Shown one piece after another: positions 47,175 through 58,470 of a DNA stretch of 64,000 nucleotides. The translations under genes and the position numbers were made by a program. The stretch comes from Paramacrobiotus metropolitanus. Taxonomy: Eukaryota; Tardigrada; Eutardigrada; Parachela; Macrobiotidae. The stretch covers positions 1,860,001 to 1,924,000 of the forward strand of contig NW_026570221.1 in assembly GCF_019649055.1 (NCBI RefSeq), given 5' to 3'. Under the pieces are notes generated by a model. That model saw only the letters and a list, made by a program, of their open reading frames with translations, had not been told where the DNA came from and made no database searches. Numbering within the stretch: the first letter of the stretch is position 1; each line of letters opens with the position of its first letter.

Positions 47175-48245
47175 CCACTGACACACGGTGCACGGAAACC
47201 ATGTTTAAGTTTTCCTTATGCAACAATATCATAGTAATTAACATTTTTATGGCAATGTGTAACTGTTTTCCGATCCCATCCTATTTTGATTAAATATTAT
47301 TCGAATACCAGCGTGACGGACCATGGCTATCTGTACTCTGGTTGAAATTCTGGGTTGCTGCGATGACCTTTGCAAATATTTTTCCTGAATAAAAAACAAA
47401 AATGCTAAAACAATAACCAGGGAAACAAGCGAACGTAGTAGCACCCATATTTACTGAGGTAAAATAGCATTTTGCCGTTATTTCGGAAATCACTCAAAGA
47501 CTTCGAAAATTACATTTCAGCAGAGATAGATATCCATCATTTTAACTGCTAAAGGTAAACAAACTGCATCTTTAACACCCATTGAATTATTTACCAAGGC
47601 GGTATTCGTGATAACCCGTCACAACGGTTCACAAGCAATGGCAATTTATTCGTTAAATTTATTCTTTAGAATGTTAATCATGATTGTTTGATTTCGCTAT
47701 TCGTTGTGTGACACTTCTTACGTCCTTTTTGTTTTCTTGAAGAATCCTGTCAGTCGACGAGATCGCTTGACCTGTCCACTTGTCAGAATTTTAGCTATAC
47801 GACCAATGAGGCAAAGCTGGGGACAGTAGGCAGCGGTGATATTTTAACTGTGGGCGTATCCGTATTGATAACTCAGTAACTCTGTCCCTGATGGTGTAGT
47901 GCCTGCCAAATTACACAGGAGTGGCCACCACAAACGAACCCGCGTTTGTTTGAAATCGCCCACACGAACTTCAAACACCTGCTTAACTAATGCATTGTAC
48001 GTAGTCAGATGACATCCCCACCCAACTCCCCACGGCAGATACGTATCATACAGATCACTCTGGCGCTGTCTTTCGTAGGGTAAATTCCGTTTCATAACAC
48101 AGTACATAATAACTGAATTTAACACAATATGATGTTGTTGATGGGAGTTGTGGATATCTGCAGGCTTTCCGAAGCGGCCCTGCACGCACAATGTAGTTTT
48201 AAAGGTTCTGGTAGTAAATACGATCACTGTAGACTATAGTCAAAA
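47175..48245. other. Spacer between receptor genes 1 and 2
   Basis: About 1.1 kb of AT-rich DNA. No coding sense; no repeat found. Confidence 0.4.
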
Positions 48246-49695
48246 ATGAAGTCACGCGCTCTTAAGCGGGTATGGACAGTCTGGTTGGTTGTCTTACAAA
48301 TGTGGGGATTCTTAGTTTTTCCGACCTCTTTTCCGGTATTGTGCCCGGTAAGACGTATTTTGTGCATCGTGGCTACGGTCACATTTGATGTCATGCAAGT
48401 GTTGGCGATGGCATGGTGCTGCTACAGTGAATTCTTGATGTCCATAACGCCGGATATATCGTTCACTGGCCTGACATTAACGCTGGCTTACCTCTCACTC
48501 GACACTATTGCCGCTTCGTACTGCTACTTGGTGTTTATCCAATCCAGTCAGACGCTCGCGATCTGGGTCGAATCAGTCATTTCGCAATCAGAGCACCTGA
48601 ATGCCAAAGACAAAGGGCAAATGTACGCGCTTATGCTGCTGAACGGCATTATTTTTGTGCTGTCGAGCGTGTACGTGATCACGACATACGACATTGGCTC
48701 GTTTTATAACGAGTACATGAAGAAGGACTATGACCATTTTGGCGCAGGTTTCATTTCATTTCAATCGTATAAGAGTGTTTACATCGTTTACTGTATTATA
48801 TACCGAATAGCATACTATGGAAAATCGGTTTTATCTTGCTTTGTGGTAGCATTTGCGGTGCTTTTGGGAAAATGCTTCTCTAAGGTCACGGACAAATTGG
48901 AATACGAAGTCGTTAAGCCAAAAAATTCCCGTAGCATATCGGTATTATTAGAAGAACATAGGCACCTGGCAAACATTACCAGATCGTTTGATTCAGTGAT
49001 GTGTTACTGCAATGCGCTTCTGTACCTGCAATTTCTGGCAATTATTGTTTATTCGGCGTACTGGATCGCGAGCCAGTTCAAGGGAACTGGGTATATCGAT
49101 ATCTATCAGTTTTGCACGTTAATAGAGACAGTTTATTACCTTACGTTATGCGCTTTTTCGTTTCTGTACCTCACGGAACAAGTAAGTTAACGGAGGAAGT
49201 ACAGTATTTTGCAAGGCCGACACTTCACTAAAAAGAACTATATGCATTTGTCGATCTACCCGTAGGCTTCTCGAATAATGAGGCTTGCCCAACCATGCAG
49301 CGGAGGAGTGCTGAAGCAATATGTTGACGCTTTTCAAATGAATTTGGTTGGCTTCACTACAGCCGGTCTTCCGGTAACTCGAGAATCCGTGGCAGTTGTA
49401 AGTCCTCGATTAAAACCAAATGAAGCAGCATACAATCAAAAGCAGAGCACAGCTTAGTAACATATAAGATAATCGGAAAGCGGTTTAAATTTGTAACCGC
49501 AGTCTGACTTATTTCTAGGGAGCCGGAGCTGTCACAAGCTACTTTCTGCTGTTCTCGGAACTAGCAGATAATGAAAATTCTCCCAAATGTGGGAGCTATC
49601 CTGCGGAGCACCAATGGAAGCAGGGTGTTATTAATACCACGACCTGCTGCCTGTGCAATCTGACAGACCAATTTAAAGGAGCGTTCGGAAAGTAA
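48246..49695 (+). CDS. Gustatory-receptor-like chemoreceptor, cluster gene 2, three exons, 414 aa
   Basis: Exons 48246-49181, 49266-49397 and 49519-49695, phase 0. The start MKSRALKRVWTVWLVVLQMW corresponds to the VWDVWLVTLQ block of gene 1 without its 25-residue N-terminal extension. Shared family signatures include WCCYSEF after the second helix, YDIGSFYNEYMKKDYDHF, VYIVYCIIYRIAYYGKSVLS, LLEEHRHLANITRSFDSVM and the exon 2/3 block LVGFTTAGLPVTRESVAV|GAGAVTSYFLLFSELADNE. The C-terminal tail has three close cysteines (TTTCCLCN), similar to the CLCN tail of other copies. The three upstream helices are more diverged than the C-terminal third, as in insect receptors. Confidence 0.65.
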
Positions 49696-50568
49696 CACTT
49701 TGATTTTTGCAGACGCAAAACTTTCGTATATACTCGAGACTGTATGTGTGGTTCTGCAGTCACACATTAACAACTGCATCAGCGGCTGAAATTATACTTG
49801 GGTATGTTGCAATTTGTTTGTAATTTGTAAATAACTCGATGATGTCTACCGTTTTCTCATGTGCCTTTGTGCTGCCTTAATACTGAAATACTATTAAATG
49901 GTATGAAATGTACATTTCACCGCGTAATGATTTGTCCAAGAAGTACGCTGCACTAATGATACTGCAGCATCAAGCAAACGCAGAAATGTTCAATGGATTG
50001 CTGCACACTTCACTTAGAGTCCACTTTATATCGTCTATGTGCAAAATGCGGCGATGACTTGAAACTTACACACGACTTGCGAAATTTATGCCACTTAACT
50101 CGACCGAAACTGTTTGTTCGTTTCGGGAGCTTAAATTAGCAGCGCTTCGGTTGATACGTAAATCGATATAGGCACGGCCGCCGAAGCGCTGTTAATTTGA
50201 GAAATTAGTTTTGAAAAAGATAATATCACACGCGGTCCCTTGTGCATTATGACACATTACCAAGGATTCCAATGTCTCTCTGGAGAAACCAAGGTGTTTA
50301 CTGGATCTACTATTTCATTCAAGCAAAAACGTCAATTACTACCTAGTACTTGGTACAAATGTTCCTACTACAACTCCTGGTGTCAACTATTATTTCGTTT
50401 CAACAAAAATCTGTGAAAAATCCAGTAGTCAGTACCTTCGGCAAGACTGAGTTTCGGGAACTACCGGCACACAGTATTGTACTGAATTGCTGCATTCCCG
50501 TTGGTTCTTTGGAAGGGCAGTACACCTAACAGGCAAATACTACGTATGCAGATACCGGTATCTACGTA
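49696..50568. other. Spacer between receptor genes 2 and 3
   Basis: About 870 bp, AT-rich, upstream region of gene 3. No other feature seen. Confidence 0.4.
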
Positions 50569-52000
50569 ATGCATAAAGTCGGCGCTTATACCGTTCCACC
50601 TCCGAAAAGTAGCGGCACCAGTATAGCTACGAAATTAGCAAGCCAAAGAGCATGGGACTTCTGGCTCGTGATCTTGCAGATTTTTGGTGTTTCCGTATAC
50701 CCCTTGGACAGCTGTGAGGCAAAACAAAAGTTCCTTGTTCGTTCTCTCACCGTTATGTCGGGTACTCTGCAAATGTTGTCTCTTTGCTATGCTGCACATA
50801 ACGAATATTATGCATTTATCACGCCGGGCATTTCGTTTACGGCAGGCACGCTGCATTGCGCCACGTTTGTGCTAGAAATCGCGGTGCCGCTGTGTTGTTT
50901 CGTTGTGTTTCATTTCAACAATGATCTGGGCAACGCTATTAGAACGATGGCAGTAAAGGCTGACGATTTGTTAACGAAAAGCGACAGGCGAAAGCTGCAT
51001 ATTATTTTTGGCTTGATTTGGGCGTTGGTCGGTGCTCTTACCGTGGACAACATTCCCAGCATTTTATGACGGGACTTTTCTGAACGATTATTCTCGCGTG
51101 GAACAGTACTTACCATTCAGAGTTTATCAGATCTTCTACGTATTCTACTGCGTTTTTTATAGAGCAGCTAGCACTACCGTAATATTACTTCCCCACTTTA
51201 CGCTATTTTTTGCCACGTTTCTGGGGAAAAAATTCCATCGACTCACGGCTAAACTGGTTGACGAAATGAAGAATTCCAAAAATCAAAAAACTTTATCGTT
51301 GCTTATTCAAGAACATCAGCGTTTGGTTGAAGTGTTAAACTCCTTTAATTCCGCTATGTCTTATATCAATGCGTTGCTATACGTCGAATTCTTAAATCTG
51401 ATTATGTTTGATGCTTATATGATGGCTTCGACATACAAAACCGAACATCGTTTGGATCTTTATTTTTTCCCACAACTTGTGGAGAGCGTATACATTCTTA
51501 CGATATACGCTTTTGGACATATTTACATCACTGAACAGGTAAGCATAAGGCATTCCTAACGCTTGACATGAACAATAGAATCAGATAAAGGTACATATTC
51601 ACTTGTGAATAACAGTTAGAATGTGAGGTAATCAAGCAGTTTCCATAAATGTGTCTGTAGGCGTCGGCCATAACCAGACTTTCATTCGCGTACAACAAGT
51701 TGTTGAAGCAGTACATAAAGATCTTACGAATGGATCCTGTGGGCCTTAAAATGGCGGGTGTGCTTGTGAACAGAGAAACCGTTATTGCGGTAAGCAAAAA
51801 CTCAGTAATCAACGAAGCGCTTTTTGTCTGTCGGAGTTTTTATTGTTTTTTAATTTGTAAATTTATTTCAGGCGGTTGAAGCAACCACTGGATACGTTCT
51901 GCTTTTTTCGGAAATAGCGGACGATGAAAGGCCACCCAAATCAAACAACTCTAGTGCGCAAAACAACATTTCGCTTTGTTTGTGTAACAGCACGTTGTAG
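50569..52000 (+). pseudogene. Gustatory-receptor-like gene 3, broken by a short deletion
   Basis: This is the closest relative of gene 1. Exon 1 spans 50569-51538, exon 2 51661-51789, exon 3 51872-52000. The N-terminal frame ends in LIWALVGALTVDN followed by a premature TGA at 51067-51069; from about 51055 the second frame continues AFYDGTFLNDYSRVEQYL to the exon end. Comparison with gene 1, which has 14 more bases between the fourth helix and AFYDE, shows that a deletion caused the shift. Downstream exons remain intact (DPVGLKMAGVLVNRETVIA|AVEATTGYVLLFSEIADDE, tail CLCNSTL), so the loss is recent or the reading is rescued in another allele. Two AATAAA words lie at 52064 and 52072. Confidence 0.75.
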
Positions 52001-52361
52001 TGCATGTAGTCCGTTTCGATGAAAGATGCACACTGAATATAAATGGCGTTCGCGCTCTGCGCAAATAAAAAAATAAATGTTAAAGTGGCATTTGCATGCA
52101 GGCGACAAATTTCTTCATGCCTTGCCTTTTAGCATTTCTTGTTTTGTTTGAATGTCAGCAAAACAGACTCTGGTTGTCATTAGTTTCCAGGATGCTTTTA
52201 CAGATAGGATGAACCTTTACTAATATTCTTCTCTGGTATAACTATGTTTTGCTAGGTGCATCAGGAGAAGTGAGATGTATTGATTTGAATAAAATTAAGA
52301 AAATAGACAACTGGCAAAACGGGGACAGAATCGTTTATATCAACTGACAAGTGAAGTGAGC
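52001..52361. other. Spacer between gene 3 and the minus-strand receptor-like gene
   Basis: 3' flanks of two converging genes; AATAAA on the plus strand at 52064-52069 and 52072-52077 is a likely polyadenylation signal for gene 3. Confidence 0.4.
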
Positions 52362-53936
52362 TCATATTACTGTATATACAAAGTATGTTAACGTTGTTGA
52401 ACAACTAAAGAAACCCGTTTCGCGGCAGAATAGTATTTGCAATTGTATTATAAAATTCCAGCAAAGAACCAGTTTGGCTGCCAGTGTATTCATTAGTAGT
52501 GGGCTCATTTTCTTTCCAGCCTTCCACGACATAGGGTCCATTCCATGCCTTCCCTTGCGAAAGAAATGCTGCAGTTCAAGCTGATAATTCTGAATGAAAC
52601 GCGATGCAGGCATGCACTCTGTGAAAATTAATGGTTTTCATAGGCAATGGTTTTTCGGTCTTTGCATAAACAGCATAGTGGTTGTTTTTACTTACCCGAA
52701 CAGTAATGTTAATGCTCAACTTACGCGCGCGTTCTTCCGACTTGCTTTCATGCCGTATTCGTACCAGGTTTTGACAGTCTAATCTCTAAAGTACGCAGAC
52801 GTGTCAGGACATGCATTTTAAAATTTAGAACGACTGCCTAAAAAGTAGTAAAAATGCATATCTGTTCGGCAGCCCATTCAGCGGAGATTACGATAGAAAT
52901 TACGAGACAGCCACAATATAATGGAAATGCGAGTAATCCGGCGATTTGCTTCCGAGTTGAGCTGTTGACCAACTTGACCTAAGTCCAGCGTTTGGGGTGC
53001 ACATACACCAGCAAATCAAAAACGCGCTTATCAACGAAACAACGGGCCAGCCAATAACCGCATTAGTGATGTCAAACAATTTCGCTATTTTACGCTCACT
53101 CCTTTCCATTTGTATGATTGGGTTGCCCGCATGAATTTTACTCTTGACATGTTGCCGCAGTTGTTGGGCGAAAAGATTGACAGTATAACCAAATCCGAAC
53201 AGGACGAGCGATAAAGCCGAGTGACGATCTGGACTAATACATCTACGAGTAATATGCTCCCTAAAGCGATTGTGGTTTGACATAATTGCTGCTGATGTAC
53301 CGTCGCGTTAAAAAAAAAGCAAAATTAAGTGGCATTCAAATTTCCTCGGCTCAACTACAATAATTTAATAAGCGTAACGAAGACATGTGCCAGAAACGAG
53401 ATAACCACATTAATGGCAACCCAACCCTTTGTCAACTGCACTTCGAAATGCCGACCTTTATCCAGTGAAATAACGAGTTGTTTCATGTAAACCGATGCAC
53501 TGATAAATTGTCGGCTATTCAGGGCAATGACGCCACACAGAACAACGAAATAGTTGCATTGAGCTGCGTTTCGGTATTGATGAATAAACACAAGAAACCA
53601 CTAAGGCATGGGATGAAGTCATTGTCCGGCGTTGCGGATGGTTGCAAGTTCACTCCATCCCAGCACCGTGGCGGGCGTTTGAAGGACAACGACCAGAAAC
53701 CAGCAGATAAATTGGAAAACACGTTGACGTACACGATTTAGCTTTTTACAGATGGCCATTACTCGTAGTGGGCCCAATACCGACCATAAGCCCAACAGAC
53801 AATAATAGCAAGTTTCAATTGCGACTAACGTAATGTTGCAATAATTCTCCGTCACACGATTTTTAATGTAAATATGTATGCACAAAAGTACGCAGTCAAG
53901 GACTGGCTGTTGCTGGATATCGAAATTGGGAAACAT
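52362..53936 (-). CDS. Divergent gustatory-receptor-like gene or pseudogene, model incomplete
   Basis: Four blocks with membrane-protein composition lie in the same order as receptor parts: 53619-53936 (begins MFPNFDIQQQPVLDCVLLCI; helices IETCYYCLLGLWSVLGPL and FICWFLVVVLQTPATVLGW), 53355-53591 (YFVVLCGVIALNSRQFISAS, VAINVVISFLAHVFVTLI), 52950-53283 (LFDITNAVIGWPVVSLISAF) and 52362-52579 (MDPMSWKAGKKMSPLLMNTL then AAKLVLCWNFIIQLQ). The last block resembles the insect C-terminus, with FIIQLQ at the TYhhhhhQF position. I could not join the first three blocks with both good splice sites and matching phase, so either the model is wrong or the gene is broken. It lies inside the cluster in the opposite orientation and is only distantly related to its neighbours. 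Confidence 0.45.
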
Positions 53937-54796
53937 CTGGTTTCACTGTACTTCCAGAAAACGTTTCCGATGAAGTAATTTTTTATGGAAGGGTGCGCTG
54001 GCTATTATTGCAGTTGTGTAAGTCGTTCAGGGTCATTCAAAGCACTGCATCATGTATGTCGTAACCTTTGCGGCTCGTGTACGTGGCTACGTGCCGACTG
54101 CTGAAAGAGAACCTACTTTTAATATGCAGCAGGTTTTAAACTAAGCATACATTTATGCCCAAATACCAATGCGCTACTGTATTTCCATAGTGAGGTGTAC
54201 ATGTGAGCCGGACATCGCGCGGTTTAAGAGGTGCAACTGCGTTGTAACTACTTCGGTATTTCTCATATTCCGGTCACTTTGAGTGAATGGTTTTATATTC
54301 CGGTCACCGGTCACTGGTACGACCGCACATGTTTCGCACTACATGAATATAGCTGCTGATCGCACAATCGCACAATAAAATGCGCGTGTTTACAGTGGGC
54401 TCGTGATAACTTGTTCATGTATACAAGTACCTCAACATTCTTCTTGTTACCCGCTGTAGATGCGTAGCCTGTGTTGTCCGCTTGTATGTAGGTTCTGCCA
54501 GTTGACGGAATGACATGATCTGTCACCTGTCAATTTGTCAGAATTCAGTACAAACAGTAGTATAATTAATGCATATACACGAGTAGACACTGGGCAAACT
54601 CGGAAACAAGAATCGCCAGCTAACAGTTGAAATGAGACTACGTGATAAACATACTTACGTGTATGATTGTATCAGTTGTATGGTAATATCCTTTCGTCAA
54701 TACTCTGACAATGAGTGCAGTGGTGGCTACGTTACAAAATAAAATGTTACGTGTAGACTTCTGAAAACCTTCTTGTCTTTCCCACCCCTATAAGCA
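53937..54796. other. Shared upstream region of the minus-strand gene and receptor gene 5
   Basis: About 860 bp between divergent genes. The word ttccggtcac is repeated near 54270-54310. No coding sequence seen. Confidence 0.35.
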
Positions 54797-56237
54797 ATGG
54801 AAGCGCTTATCTCTCGAATGTGGACAGTTTGGATGATTATTTTGCAAATGTTCGGATACTTGATGTGTCCTGTTTGCAGTCATCATGCAGTAAAGCGTCG
54901 GCTTTTTCAAATTTTCACTGTAATTTTTGACATTTTTCAAATTATGGCATTGAGTTATTGTTGCTACAATGAATTAGCCCAATCAGTACACCTATTTAGA
55001 TCTTTTTCCGCCTTGACTTTGTACATCATCACTTGGTTAACGGACCTTGCAGCCGCAAGTTATTATTTTATAACAATGTTTCGATCATGCGAGATTCTTG
55101 TGAAATGGATCAGGAGCGCAGCTGCGGAAGCCGACAAGTTACTAACGAAGCGAGCCAAGCTGACAGTCTGCATCTTCGTAGAAACACACCTCTTCATGGT
55201 CAGCTGCCTTTTAGCACATAAAATCATAAATACCGACATTGCTAGCTTCTCTACGTCATCGATAAACGACGACTATGCGCTTGTAAAAGATCTGTTTTCA
55301 ATGACGTCATACAGAAAGTTTTATGTGTTATATAGCGTCATATACCGGATCGTAGCCTTTAGTAAGTTGATACTGCGCGGCTTCATAGTATCATGCGCCA
55401 TGCTTATGGGAAAACAGTTTCAAATTCTCAATGAACAGCTTGAAGCAGAAAGTTCCATGTCGGTATCGGCATTTATTCAGAAACATCGCCAGCTTTCTGA
55501 CAGCACCAAGCTATTTGATTCTGCAATGTCCGGAGTTAACTGTCTGCTCTACGTCCAGCATTTGACTAACATCACTTATGGGACATTTATGATGGCCCAA
55601 AAATATAGGACAACTCAAAGCCTTGACATCTATCATTTTGTCGTAATAATGGAAAACCTGTGTTTTCTTGTAATAGTCGCGCTGGCCTTCGTATTTCTCA
55701 CCAAAGAGGCAAGTAACAACTCTAAGAGAAGAGTTTGAAACGAAACGAATGTTGTATTAAAAAAAGCGACAGTTACAGTTCATGAGAAACTTAAATTTTA
55801 TGCCTTTATGTCATAGGCGCGTCATATTGGCAAAGTTGACCACAAAGATCGTCCAGACCTGAAACAATATATAAAGCAACGTCGCCTGGATCCTGTTGGG
55901 TTCAGTATAGCCGGTTTGCTGGTAACTGGAGAAAGTGTGATTATTGTAAGAGCCGACAGCTTTTGTTTTTATGAGAAAAGAGAAAAAGTGTTGAAATATT
56001 CGCACTGTTTTTAAATTTAATTAACCATGCCAGTAATTACTGTGTATTGTAATTCTTATTCCGGCTACGCCTACACTGTAGGCAGCAGGTGCGATTTCAA
56101 GCTACATTCTACTGGTTTCGGAACTAGCGGACAACGAAGGTGGTTCAAATTGCGACGAAAAACTTTTCAAGCTCCAACAGGAAATGATGTCCCACAATGC
56201 GAAGTGCTGGAACGGCAGCTTTAGCGCATCCAGCTAA
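54797..56237 (+). CDS. Gustatory-receptor-like chemoreceptor, cluster gene 5, three exons, 398 aa
   Basis: Exons 54797-55708, 55817-55945 and 56082-56237, phase 0. The start is MEALISRMWTVWMIILQMFG. Family signatures: SYCCYNELAQSV, FSALTLYIITWLTDLAAASY, HKIINTDIASF, YRKFYVLYSVIYRIVAFSKL, FIQKHRQLSDSTKLFDSAMS and RLDPVGFSIAGLLVTGESVI|AAGAISSYILLVSELADNE. Intron 1 starts with GC, not GT (AAAGAG|GCAAGT); reading through it would add only nine codons before a stop. The last exon runs to TAA at 56235-56237. It is most similar to gene 8, which shares the GC donor at the same place. Confidence 0.65.
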
Positions 56238-58470
56238 CGTGGTTATAACATAATGCGGTCGTCTCCGTGTTCATCATGCCGTGACCTTGCATCCGGTTGC
56301 CCTGTACCAAAGGGACTCGTCGAACGACGTTGCCACAAGAATAACCCTTTAATTTTTAAGTGGGTGCTAACGTTTCCGTACTACATAGCGTATAAATTCG
56401 TTAGGCTGGCATACACAAAACGTTTTTGGACAAATAATCCCAAAAAAGCAGGCGGCTTTTTATGGATTGCCTCTGGTGGTCGCTTGTCAGCCGTGCTATT
56501 TCATAGTACAAGTGCTGCATATTTCTATGTCAAAACTAAAAATCGAGTCGTACGAGAAAAATATGGTATCTTTATAAAAACCGTTCAATAAGCCTGTCAA
56601 GATTAACCCATAGGCTTCAAGGCTTGTGTTAATGTGGTACATATTCAGCAGAACACTTTTATTAAAGTTCATAATAATTATATTGCATTACTACATAATA
56701 GACAATAGTTATTGTAAGTTGTAACCAGTACGTGTACACTTCCTGGCAAAAACCTGAAGAACTTTCCAAACACAAAGTCTCTGTGCATAATAAACTGTAT
56801 AGTACATACAGTTGAATAATACAAACGACTGCATAATAAACTGTATCGTTGTAGTTGTTAAAAACTGATTGCATACCGAAACAGGCATGGGAAAGTTCAG
56901 TAAACAGACATCACTTTTTGATTTGTCTATAGTCAGCAGATTAATCAAAACGCGAGACAAATCTCAGTATCCCATTTACGGTCCGAAGAATTTCCCGCAT
57001 GTTCCTTCCTTGTCCCCGTCTTTTTTGAAGAAACACTTTTCGTTTCCGGCATGGCAAGGCTTGCTCTTTGAGCATTTGGCGCCAATCTCTCTTTTATCCA
57101 GTCTTACGCTCGCAGCATTGCTTAACGCTGCTAACTACAAACATCAAAATCCTGTAAATTATCACGCCCGCGGCTGCAGAGAATGTCTGAGACAACTTCT
57201 GTTCAAAATTTCACGCTACCAGTACAATGTCATCCAAATGATGTTACTTTTTAAAAGGCTGTTGCAGCGATGCTCTTGCCTGTAATGCAGTATTCCTATA
57301 TTGAAAACTGCTTGATATTGATTGCCTCATATGGCTTGATATACTGCTTGGTATGCTGAGAAGCTAGAGCCAAAACACTATCGCATGTTATATGAAAATT
57401 AACACTTGCTGTTATTCTGAGTATGAACAACAATATGCGAATACAAGTAAGCTTACCGCAAAAAGAAGCGCACACACGAAGAATCCCGAGAAGGTGAAGA
57501 ACTTCATGGCGAACCGGCTGCTTGAAATTAGGTTTCTTCAAAACTGCAAACACTTCTTGAATTACAATACTGCAGCAAAATCTTTTATTGGTTTTTATTA
57601 TTTCAGTTATTCTGTTTTCAGTGTTGTGTTTATACCACAATATAATCTAAGTTTAAGACCAGAAGAAAAAAGCATACCGTATCAATCGAAACAGGCCAAT
57701 CTGGACGTTTGCTACCACTGTTGGACTGGCAAGTGCGTTGCTGTTGTGGCTTTATTTATTAGTTTGAAACCGGGAATTTCCCAAGCAAAGTCATATTTCA
57801 ATGAAACGTTGCAAAATACGGCTAAAATGAACCGGTTACGTGTATGTGGCCATAGCATCAACAAGAAGTACGACATAAAAGCACCGTTAAAAACAAACTA
57901 ATGAAAATGAACAAATATTTTCCAAACGAACGATTTCGTTGCGGCGTGCGTATGACTTCGCGAAGCGCGGTGCTTGACTACACAGCTGCATGTTCTCTGA
58001 TCAAAGCACAAAACGTCGATTTGATATCATAGAAAATTAATAATTTTAGGGTGTGTTGAACACATGAGTGTGTTTTTGGTTACCAATACTTATATTCTGT
58101 GTTGGCATTTGATGAGGTAATACGAGGTACAGTATCAGCGGTAAGAACTGCAATAACGCTCCGCCGTCAAAAACATAAGCTCAGTACTTTGTCATGACAG
58201 GAGTTTGGAGTTCGTGAAAGAAGAAAAATATGGGAGCTAATAAATTTGGTATTATTATTGCCTTTTAGCTGTCTTCGGCAATCGCAAAAACAATTATACT
58301 CAGGAAAGGACCATTTGCACAGGACTCCATAAATGTTCACATGATAAAAAGTAAAAAGTGGAACAAAGTTCGATGAAAGTACCAAATGGAGTAGTATAAT
58401 GGTGTCTTGTTCCATAAGGATGTCTTCACTAATAAGGTCCTTTAATCGCACGATCATTGCACAGTGATTA
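56238..58470. other. 2.2-kb stretch with one candidate small gene
   Basis: Apart from the candidate signal-peptide exon at 57457-57507, I see no coding sense. Longer plus-strand frames at 56869-57285 and 57392-57901 have random-looking composition and no splice context. I looked for a remnant receptor gene and did not find one. Confidence 0.35.
57457..57507 (-). CDS. Candidate signal-peptide exon of a small secreted product
   Basis: ATG 57505-57507 encodes MKFFTFSGFFVCALLFA and is followed directly by a strong donor GTAAGC. Seventeen residues with a lysine and then a hydrophobic run ending in small residues is a typical signal peptide that ends at an exon boundary. Possible phase-0 acceptors on the same strand are near 57365 (tctcag, giving a 19-residue basic peptide ending QFSI) and near 57290 (attacag), but I cannot choose between them. 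The gene could encode a short secreted peptide, or be a chance arrangement. Confidence 0.3.

Noticed and set aside
57392-57901. Plus-strand ORF of 169 codons
   Set aside because: Random-looking composition with no motif or splice signals; the opposite strand holds a better candidate.
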